Source: Alviniconcha marisindica (lineage: Eukaryota; Mollusca; Gastropoda; Provannidae). Taken from it: a DNA stretch of 64,000 bases. Location: the NCBI GenBank assembly GCA_018857735.1, contig JABMCL010000176.1, positions 477,501-541,500 of the forward strand, in the 5' to 3' direction. Positions 31,601-43,600 of this stretch are shown piece after piece (position 1 is the stretch's first letter; every line of letters begins with the position of its first letter). The translations under genes were made by a program, and so were the position numbers. The notes under the pieces are model-generated. The model did not search any database, had not been told where the DNA came from, and saw only the letters and a list, made by a program, of their open reading frames with translations.

Positions 31601-34600
31601 TAACTCCCTGTTTGTAATTATAAGTTCACTCCCCTCTAATTTCTTGGTTGTTTGTATCATAATACTGGACAGAAATGGACACAGAAAAGTACCATCACAC
31701 CTAGTTGTACGATGATACTGGACAGAAACGGAGAGGGAAAAGTAGCTAGCACACCTAGTTGTTTGTACCTTGATACTGGACAGAAACAGACACAGAAAAG
31801 TACCTAGCACACCTAGTTGTTTGTACCTTGATACTGGACAGAAATTGACACAGAAAAGTACCTAGCACACCTAGTTGTTTGTACCTTGATACTGGACAGA
31901 AACAGACACAGAAAAGTACCTAGCACACCTAGTTGTTTGTACCTTGATACTGGACAGAAACAGACACAGAAAAGTACCCAGCACACCTAGTTGTTTGTAC
32001 CTTGATACTGGACAGAAACACACAGAAAAGTACCCAGCACACCTAGTTGTTTGTACCTTGATACTGGACAGAAACAGACACAGAAAAGTACCCAGCACAC
32101 CTAGTTGTTTGTACCTTGATACTGGACAGAAACAGACACAGAAAAGCGCCCAACACACCAAGTTGTCTGTATCATGACTCAGGACAGAAAGAGGGAAAAG
32201 CAAGCAGCACACCTAGTATCACAGAGGAGGATGGCTCCATAGTCATCTTTATGTCTGATGACACGGCCGATGGCCTGGTTGACAGCACGGGTGGCCTGCT
32301 GTCGGTACCACTGCTGCCCCGACAGACTCTGAAAACACAAGGATCAATGGTGACTGACTGTCAGACTCTGAAAACACAAGGATCAATGGTGACTGACTGT
32401 CAGACTCTGAAAACACAAGGATCAATGGTGACTGACTGTCAGACTCTGAAAACACAAGGATCAATGGTGACTGACTGTCAGACTCTGAAAACACAAGGAT
32501 CAATGGTGACTGACTGTCAGACTCTGAAAACACAAGGATCAATGGCAAGTGTCACACTCTGAAAACACAGGGATCAATGGCGAGTGTCACACTCTGAAAA
32601 CACAGGGATCAATGGCGAGTGTCACACTCTGAAAACACAGGGATCAATGGCGAGTGTCAGACTCTGAAAACACAGGGATCAATGGCGAGTGTCAGACTCT
32701 GAAAACACAGGGATCAATGGCGAGTGTCAGACTGAGAACACAGGGATCAATGGCGAGTGTCAGACTGAAAACACAGGGATCAATGGCGAGTGTCAGACTG
32801 AAAACACAGGGATCAATGGCGAGTGTCAGACTGAAAACACAGGCAGCAATGGCGAGTGTCAGATTGAAAACACAGGCAGCAATGGTGACTGACTGTCAGA
32901 CTCTGAAAACACAGGGATCAATGGCGAGTGTCAGATTGAAAACACAGGTATCACTGGTCAGACTGAAAACACAGGGAGCAATGGTGATTGACTGTCAGAC
33001 TCTGAAAACACAGGCAGCAATGGTGACTGACTGTCAGACTCTGAAAACACAGGGACCAATGGTGATGGACTGTCAGACTCTGAAAACAAATGGATCAATG
33101 GTGAGTGTCAGACTCTGAAAACACAGGCAGCAATGGTGAGTGACTGTCAAATCTACAACCCCATCAAACACAAAACACAAGGATCAATGGTGAGTGACTG
33201 TCAAATCTACAACCCCATCAAACACAAAACACAAGGATCAACGGTGAGCAACTGTCAAAGCTGGTCTTACTGTGCAGCACCTTTCTTCAACCTGACAGAT
33301 TTCAGTACCCACTTGTCATTTTTTCTTCAGACTGTCAAATGTCCTTATTCCACATAGCTGATGATTTACCCTGCAACTTTTCCTCAATCTGATGGACTTC
33401 ATCCGGCTGAAAATCATGCATGAAGTTCAAACTGAGAATACACCATCTTGCTGAAGACCTCACCTTGTGAGTCTGTGTGCCCTTGAGGCTGTCCAGGTGC
33501 TGCATCTTGAGGATGACACGCGCATCCTTCATGGGAGGGAAGGGCAGGCCAGTCAGCACCACAGCACGGCCGTTCATGTCCGCAAAGTCCAGGCCTTCGC
33601 TTACCTGGTGACAGAAATGAAAATATCCTCGTCATCACCAGTCCTACTCTCTCTCACTACTGGTGTTCTAGGCTTGTATACCTGGTGACAGGAATTAAAA
33701 CACATCCTTGTCACCAGTTCCACCCTGACTACTGGTGGTCTAAGTGTCACCAGAAACTCTGGTTCCTGTGCGAATGGGTCTGCTGTTTGCAGCACCCTGT
33801 GGAACACCAGCCAGGCGCAGACGGACACCTGATCCTTAACGGCCAGCCAACAGCACAAGCCACGCCAGCACAAAACGCATCAAACAGAAGACAAAAATGG
33901 GCCCAATTCAAATAAACCAGCAGGAAGGATTTTGCCCAGCATATGGTTACTTAGCTGGTTAGTTCTTGGAGTTGAAAGCCCAGCCAACTACATGGGGCCA
34001 CCCAGGATGAAGCCCACATTCACAATTCTTTTACAACAGTTCAAAACACAAGCCCTTTATCACAAGTTTATCTAATTCACTGTTACATTAAAAACCAAAC
34101 CATCAATGTATCTATCAATGCAAAACGACACGTTTTGGTACCTTATCTACATTCCGTGGGCACTGACCATGGCAACTTGCTTAAACTGTCTGCGACTATG
34201 AGAAGGATGACCTGTTTTATTCTGTGAGCCCACACAGTATTAGGGAGAGGATTGGAGGGGGGTGGGGGTTGGGGGGGTGGGGGGCAGAATGGACCAAGAA
34301 GGTTAAAATTTCAACAAGGAAGAAACCCCTGGTAGTAGGTAAAGCATGCATGGCTATATTCTGACCTACTCCTGGCTTTAAAGCAAGAACATCTGTCAGC
34401 TCTGGGACCTTAACAGAGGGGACCTTAATTTCTGCATCCACAGTGCGACTGTGCCCTACAGCTGGTCCAGTGCAAGTCAAATGTACAAAACAAGCCTGAA
34501 AGAGATGTGGAAAGGTTCATCACATTCCTGTTCCAAAGAAAAGAAAGGTTCATCATGTTCCTGTTCCAAAGAACAGAAAGGTTCATCGTATTCCTGTTCC

Positions 34601-37600
34601 AAGGAACAGAAAGGTTCATCGTGTTCCTGTTCCAAAGAAAAGAAAGGTTCATGTTCCTAGGAACAGAAAGGTTCACCATATTCCTGTTCCAAAGAAGAGA
34701 ACAGTTCATTGTATTCCTGTTCCAAAGAAAAGAAAGGTTCATCACATTCCTGTTCCAAAGCAAAGAAAGGTTCATCACATTCCTGTTCCAAAGAAAAGAA
34801 AGGTTCATCGTATTCCTGTTCCAAAGAAAAGAAAGGTTCATCATATCCCTGTTCCAAAGAAAAGAAAGGTTCATCACATTCTTGTTCCAAAGAAAAGAAA
34901 AGTTCATCATATTCCTGTTCCAAGGAACAGGGGGACAGGTGCTGTGTTCCACTGGCTGTTTCAGGTGTAACTGTAAGCAGGTCATTTTCCAGACTCCTTG
35001 GGAGTGAAGGCTGAAGTCGCAGGGCTTGTCCTCAGTGACTCACTGAGCTTGAAACACAGCGAAAGGGTGGAAAGAAGATTCAGGAATACATAAGAAGTCA
35101 ACTGTGACTGCCATCAAAGCACTAACGAGGAACACCAAGCACCTCACCTCCACAGTTTCAGTGCAATTCTTCACGGTCACAGCAGGCAACTGATTTTTAG
35201 TGGCCTGTCCACCTCCTTGGTAACTGGACTGTGATCTCCTGTCAGCTGATTTTTAGTGGCTATTTTTTTCTGAATAGTTGCTCAAAATAAATCTGTTTCA
35301 GAATGAACTTGGTGTTTTGTTTACCTGTGGCACAAAAAGAGTGTGATCTTGCAATTTCTGGTTTCCACCTAACTTACACAATTGTACACATCATCCATAA
35401 TTATATTACAACTCCAGGGCCTATGGTCATGTAGATAAAGAAGCAACCAACATGAGAACTTGAAACAGTAGGTAATTACATTTTTGACTCCATTTTCTCA
35501 GTGGCAAGGAAAAGTTTGAAATTGTGCAAGTTACAGTTTCCACCAAGACATATCAACCTTTCTATAAACTTTTTCTCTTTTTTTTTTTTTGCAAACAATA
35601 ATTGCGCTAGTAGTCCACACACAAGAAAACAAATTTTACCATCTTAAGTTATTTTGGTACTAAGTAAATGATGCTTAATGGAAACAATGTAACTTATGTG
35701 ATCTGAGAGAGTGTGGTTGACAAAATGCAGTTAGAAAACAACAACAGTGCAAGCATTTCTTGGTGGCGGTGGTGTTAAATGGACACATGGCTAAGGTTTA
35801 CCAGCAAATGTCGTTGGTGCATTTTCTTGCACTTTTAGTCTGTGATGCTCACGTCCCAAATCCATGGTCCAGTACTGGAGATGTTTATGTGTTAAGGCAC
35901 CAGTACAACCCAGATTTTTTGTGGAAAAAAAAAAATCGTTTTAGTTCAAGAATGTGATGTTGATTTTTTATTGAATTAGAACATTACCTTTTTATGCACT
36001 TTTGGAATTTTTGCTCAATTCCTTATAGCTTTCAAGATATTTTATATCAAAGTGGTTGGGTTTATGCCTGGAAATGTCAAAAAGTTTGATTTTGAGACCA
36101 TAACAACTTGGGCAAGGCAATGTCCAGCGATCGTTTCAATTCTGTCTGGTGTTACTGGATCTCCAGGACAATTGCCAGCCCAACCTCACTGGTGACGAGT
36201 GTATCAAGATCAGGTGGTTCATCAACTACCTGGTGCAACACTACCGGTTTGTCTGCTCTTCTGATAACAATGTTTTCTCAATCGTTCTTTTTTTCCTTTT
36301 TTTATCTTGGTTCCATTTCAATTTTATTTCTAATGTTCTTGATGTTGTTCTGGTTAGACTGATCTCTGATCTACTTCTGTTTTGTTTCAGTTTGGTATTA
36401 AAAAGGGGTGAGACACATGTTGTGATCTCTTTCTCTCTGATTTCATCATTGAATGTGTGTGTAACATGTAGTACATTTATATGTGTGTATTTATTATTCA
36501 TTTGTAGGTTTAAAAACAGAAAAGAATAAAAACCAACCGTGTGTGTTAAAATAGAGGTATTTTAGCAGTTCACTTATGAATGTTACTTCATGTGTGTTAT
36601 AATAGAGGTATTTTAGCAGTTCACTTATGAATGTTACTTCATGTGTGTTATAACAGAGGTATTTTAGCGGTTCACTTATGAATGTTACTTCATGTGTGTT
36701 ATAATAGAGGTATTTTAGCAGTTCACTTATGAATGTTACTTCATGTGTGTTATAATAGAGGTATTTTAGCAGTTCACTTATGAATGTTACTTCATGGTGT
36801 GTTATAATAGAGGTATTTTAGCAGTTCACTTATGAATGTTACTTCATGTGTGTTATAACAGAGGTATTTTAGCAGTTCACTTATTAATGTTACTTCATAT
36901 GTGTTATAATAGAGGTATTTTAGCAGTTCACTTGTGAATGTTACTTCATGTGTGTTTCAGGTAGGCACTACACTGTGGACAAGACTGTGGTCAAGTTCAA
37001 GGGCCACTTGTCCTTCTGCCAGTATCCTCCCATGCAGCCGAGCTGTGTGCTTGCAGTGTGTCAGCGAAGCAGTCACATTATACTGTGTGTTTGCAATGTG
37101 TCAGCGGAGTGGTCACGTTACACTGTGTGTTTGCAATGTGTCAGTGGAGTGGTCATGTTACACTGCGTGTTTGCAATGTGTCAGCGGAGTGGTCACGTTA
37201 CACTGTGTGTTTGCAATGTGTCAGGGAGTGGTCACGTTACACTGCTGTTTGCAATGTCAGGGAGTGGTCATGTTACACTGCGTGTTTGCAATGTGTCAGT
37301 GGAGTGGTCATGTTACACTGCGTGTTTGCAATGTCAGTGGAGTGGTCACGTTACACTGCATGTTTGCAGCATGTCAGTGGAGTGGTCACGTTACACTGTG
37401 TTTGCAATGTGTCAGTGGAGTGGTCATGTTACACTTTTCTGTGTTTGGCAAATGGGGTTTTAAATGTGTCAGTGGAGTGGTCATGTTACACTGTGTGTTT
37501 GCAATGTGTCAGCGGAGTGGTCACGTTACACTGTGTGTTTGCAATGTGTCAGCGGAGGTCACGTTACACTGGGAGTTGCTGCCACACTCCAAACTAAAAT

Positions 37601-40600
37601 GTCTGCCTGGGACAGCCATGGGGTGAAATGGCTCTGGCTTTTCCTGGGACAGCCATGGGGGTGAAATGGCTCTGGCTTTTCCTAGGACAGCAGACCTGTC
37701 TACCCCTCTTTTCACTTGTCAGTACTTTGGGCAGAAGTTGTCAGTAATCCAAGGTCTGTCAGGAATACACACACTCCATTTTTGACTCTTATAATTTTTA
37801 TTCATATCTCACACTATGTTTTAGACAACTGTATTCACAGTTAATTTTTACTCAGACCAAGATTGTAACAAATGAAGGCACAACAGCCTCAAGTTCAAGT
37901 GCAACAGCATTTTGTTTATACTATTATTAGAAACACCAATAGATCCATGGATTGTGATGATTACAAGTCTTGACGACTAACAAGTCGCACATCATGGCTT
38001 CAGCTATGATGATGTCCTGCTGGCCCTCACCTCACTTTGCTTCCAGAAACTTTAAACAAGACGGCTGGGATTTCTTCAAAAGATTCATAATCTTTGTGGC
38101 GAATGGACTTCCACGTGCCTCTTGCAACTGTTTCCCCCACCATGTGTGCAAGTGAAGTCGATGCTGAACGAACAAATCCCTTTTTCGCGAACGGAATAAA
38201 CATGACCACCTCTCATGGTACTCTGGGCGATAACGTTGGATCGCCTTAATTTTTGGGGGGTAGTCAATCCCGAATCTTCAACACATCTTTTACTCATCTT
38301 CCCAAAGCACACTTCAAAGATGGCGGCAGAAGCAGAGTTTTAACAATGAGCATGCGCAGTCGGTATTCCAAGGGAAGTAATTTCCTGTCACAACTTGGTT
38401 TTGGCCCTTTGACAGTTTCGATCCTGTGCCTGTGGTTTTACTCCAGCTTAAAATGCGGGAAAGGAAAAATCGGACAGTGACCGTAATTTTTGACCCAGCC
38501 AGCGTAACAGCGGAATTTGAGGTCTGAATCCGTAAGAATTACGGCGAAACCATAGGGGTAAACAGGTCTGGGACAGCCATGGGAGTGAAATGGCTCTGGC
38601 TTTTCCTGGGACAGCCATGGGGTGAAATGGCTCTGGCTTTTCCTGGGACAGCCATGGGGTGAAATGGCTCTGGCTTTTCCTGGGACAGCCATGGGAGTGA
38701 AATGGCTCTGGCTTTTCCTGGGACAGCCATGGGGGTAAATGGCTCTGGCTTTTCCTGGGACAGCCATGGGGTGAAATGGCTCTGTCTTTTTCACACAGGC
38801 AACACATGAAGATGATGATCTGAATGAACTTTGTCACATGAAGATCATTCTGAAACTGTGCACAAAAGTATTCAAGAAAACCACTGATATAAATATGGAC
38901 TGCCTGCAGATGGAACTTAGCGCAAGGAGAAAGACAAAGAAATAAGCACACAAAAAAAGAGCACCTCCTACCTTCCCTCTGCACACGGCCATGAAGACTG
39001 CTCCATTCAGTCTGCTGTCATTTATCTTCTCATAGAAGTCATCTATGGCCTGTTCAAATCACAAGCACACACATCTTATCACCATGGCCTGTTCAAATCT
39101 TATCACTACAGCCTGTTCAAATCGTAACTATACACATCTTATCACTATGCCTGTTCAAACCTTATCACTACGGCCTGTTCAAATCGTAACTTTACACATC
39201 TTATCACTATGGCCTGTTCAAAACTTATCACTACGGCCTGTTCAAATCGTAACTATACACATCTTATCACTATGGCCTGTTCAAACCTTATCACAGACCT
39301 GTTTACCCCTCTTTTCACTTGTCAGTACTTTGGGGAGAAGTTGTCAGTAATCCAAGGTGTCTGTAATACACACACTCCATTTTTCACTCTTATATTCATA
39401 TCTCACACAATGTTCTAGACAGTTGTATTCACAGGTAATTTTTACTCAGACCAAGATTGTAACAAATAAAGGTAGCCTCAAGTTCAAGTGCAACAGCATT
39501 TTGTTTAAACTATTATTAGAAACACCAATACATTCATGGATTGTGATGATTACAAGTCTTGACGACTAACAAGTCGCACATCATGGCTTCAGCTCTAATG
39601 ATGTCCTGCTGGCCTTCACCTCACTTTGCTTCCAGAAACTTTAAACAAGACGGCTGGGATTTCTTCAAAAGATTCATAATCTTTGTGGTGAATGGACTTC
39701 ATATGCCTCTTGCAATTTTTGACCCAACCAGCTAACAGCGGAATTCGAGGTCTGAATCCGTAGGAATTATGGCGAAACCACAGAAGTAAACAGGTCTGTT
39801 ATCACTATGGCCTGTTCAAATCGTAACTATACATATCTTATCACCATGGCCTGTTCAAATCTTATCACTACGGCCTGTTCAAATCACAAGTGTACACATC
39901 TTATCACTACGGCCTGTTCAAATCACCAGTGTACACATCTTATCACCATGGCCTGTTCAAATCACAACTATCCACATCTTACCACCATGGCCTGTTCAAA
40001 TCATAACTATACACATCTTATCACCATGGCCTGTTCAAATCTTATCACTACAGCCTGTTCAAATCACAAGCACACACATCTTATCACTATGGCCTGTTCA
40101 AATCAGAACTATCCACATCTTATCATCATGGCCTGTTCAAATCTTATCACTACGGCCTGTTCAAATCATAACTATCCACATCTTATCACCATGGCCTGTT
40201 CAAATCTTATCACTACGGCCTGTTCAAATCACAAGTATACACATCTTATCACTATGGCCTGTTCAAATCACAAGTATACACATCTTGTCACTATGGCCTG
40301 TTCAAATCACAAGTACACACATCTTATCACTATGGCCTGTTCAAATCACAAGTATACACATCTTGTCACTATGGCCTGTTCAAATCACAAGTACACACAT
40401 CTTATCACTACGGCCTGTTCAAATCACAAGTACACACATCTTATCACTATGGCCTGTTCAAATCACAAGTATACACATCTTGTCACTATGGCCTGTTCAA
40501 ATCTTATCACTATGGCCTATTCAAATCACAAGCACACACATCTTATCACTATGGCCTGTTGAAGCCACACACCATGTGAACATTGAGAAACCACACAGAC

Positions 40601-43600
40601 CGTGACCAAGAGCTGAGCCTGATGTTTCCCCAAAGCAGGTGTTTTGAGCGGAATCCCCCCAGGGACCCAACCTTGCTTACAGCGTCCACTGACATCTCCC
40701 TGACTCTCTAAAGGTCATTTCTAAAATCTTTTCAAATTCTTGTTTCAAGAGTAATCTGGAAAGTCAATAAATCATTCAGCTCTAAACTATAGGAATAGCC
40801 AAACACATATAACCACTCAAACCAGTATTTCAGTATATATCTAAATGTAAAAATCATACTGGCCGAAAAATCAAGTCTGAGTATAGACTGTGGAAGTTGA
40901 AAGTGAACAATATCCAAATGATAAACCTTGAGATAAAGACTAAGATTTACTGTGTCACTTTTATATTAATTTTCTTTTAAATTCATTTAACTCATACATA
41001 ATTATACTGAAAGCAGCACGGGAAGCTAAGCAATTATTTTAAAATGAAGAAGAAAAAAATTGAAAAAGATCACACTGAGAATGAACACACATCCCTACAG
41101 CAGTATGTCTGCATGCAAAGAAAAAGTTGCACATGTAAACTTTTCACCCAACAATGGACGAACCTCCACATTTCTGCTCTGGAATGCTCCCAAGCAAGTT
41201 CCTTTCCCTCCTCATATATTTTCCTCCCAGATTTCGTGGAGAAAAGGTGGGCTGAAGGAGGCAAAGGACAGCAGTGTTTAACGGCTGTTAGTGTTACCTC
41301 TGTGAAGCAGACACAGGACAGCAGTGTTTAACGGCTGTTAGTGTACCTCTGTGAAGCAGACACAGGACAGCAGTGTTTAACGGCTAACTGTTAGTGTACC
41401 TCTGTGAAGCAGACACTCGACAGCAGTGTTTAACGGCTAACTGTTAGTGTTACCTCTGTGAAGCAGACACAGGACAGCAGTGTTTAACGGCTAACTGTTA
41501 GTGTACCTCTGTGAAGCAGACACTCGACAGCAGTGTTTAACGGCTAACTGTTAGTGTTACCTCTGTGAAGCAGACACAGGACAGCAGTGTTTAACGGCTA
41601 ACTGTTAGTGTTACCTCTGTGAAGCAGACACGGGACAGCAGTGTTTAACGGCTAACTGTTAGTGTTACCTCTGTGAAGCAGACACTGGACAGCAGTGTTT
41701 AACGGCTAACTGTTAGTGTACCTCTGTGAAGCAGACACTGGACAGCAGTGTTTAACGGCTAACTGTTAGTGTACCTCTGTGAAGCAGACACAGGACAGCA
41801 GTGTTTAACGGCTAACTGTTAGTGTACCTCTGTGAAGCAGACACAGGACAGCAGTGTTTAACGGCTAACTGTTAGTGTACCTCTGTGAAGCAGACATAGG
41901 ACTGCAGTGTTTAACGGCTAATTGTTAGTGTACCTCTGTGAAGCAGACACAGGACAGCAGTGTTAACGGCTAACTGTTAGTGTACCTCTGTGAAGTAGAC
42001 ACTCGACAGCAGTGTTTAACGGCTAACTGTTAGTGTACCTCTGTGAAGCAGACACAGGACAGCAGTGTTTAACGGCTAACTGTTAGTGTACCTCTGTGAA
42101 GCAGACAAGGACAGCAGTGTTTAACGGCTAACTGTTAGTGTTACCTCTGTGAAGCAGACACAGGACGCATGTTTAGCAGTGACCTCTTAAAACAACACAT
42201 TTTAAGGCTAACTGTTAGTGTACCTCTGTGAAGCAGACAAGGACAGCAGTGTTTAACGGCTAACTGTTAGTGTACCTCTGTGAAGCAGACACGGGACAGC
42301 AGTGTTTAACGGCTAACCGTTAGTGTACCTCTGTGAAGCAGACACAGGACAGCAGTGTTTAACGGCTGTTAGTGTTACGTTACCTCTGTGAAGGCGCCTT
42401 TCCCTCTGGGTTCCACCACCACCGGCTTGTAGGTCATGATTCCCTCCAGAAGGCGCCTTTCACACGGCCACACAAAAACAACACAATAATAATAAGGAGA
42501 TTTCTACAGCATATACACACACAATAATAAAGGAGATTTCTACAGGTACAGACAACAACAACAATAATAATAAAGGAGATTTCTACAGGACATACAACAA
42601 CAACAACAATAATAAAGGAGATTTCTACAGGACATACAACAATAACAATAATAAAGGAGATTTCTACAGGACATACAACAACAACAAGACTAGTAATAAT
42701 AATAAAGGAGATTTCTACAGGACATACAAAAACAACAATAATAAAGGAGATTTCTACAGGACATACAACAACAACAATAATAAATGGAGATTTCTACAGG
42801 ACATACAACAACAACAATAATATAAGGAGATTTCTACAGGACATACAACAATAAAATAATAAAGGAGATTTCTACAGGACATACAACAACAATAATAAAG
42901 GAGATTTTACAGGACATACAACAACAATAATAAAGGAGATTTCTACAGGACATACAACAACAACAATAATAAAGGAGATTTCTACAGGACATACAACAAC
43001 AACAATAATAAAGGAGATTTCTACAGGACATACAACAACAACAATAATAATAGGAGATTTCTACAGGACATACAACAACAACAATAATAATAATGGAGAT
43101 TTCTACAGGACATACAACAACAATAATAAAGGAGATTTCTACAGGACATACAACAACAACAACAATAATAAAGATTTCTACAGGACATACAACAACAATA
43201 ATAATAATAATAAAGGAGATTTCTACAGGACATACAACAACAATAACAAAGGAGATTTCTACAGGACATACAACAACAACAATAATAAAGGAGATTTCTA
43301 CAGGACATACAACAATAAAGAAGATCTGTATAGTGCATCATCTACCATGAGGACAACACCCTTCACAAACTACATGTAATGACATACGGACAGTGGGACA
43401 GGCAACTCTCTGTGGCACTGCGCTCTGTTTCTCTAAACAAACAGAGGCAACACCGTTGGCACCGTGTTCTCTGTCTGCATCAAACAAAGGGACAGGCAAC
43501 TCTTTAATTTTATTGGCACACTGTGGTTTTAAACCATGGGACAGGCAATTCTTATTGGCACTGCATTCTCTGGCCATTTGCTTTAAACAGTGGGTGCGTT

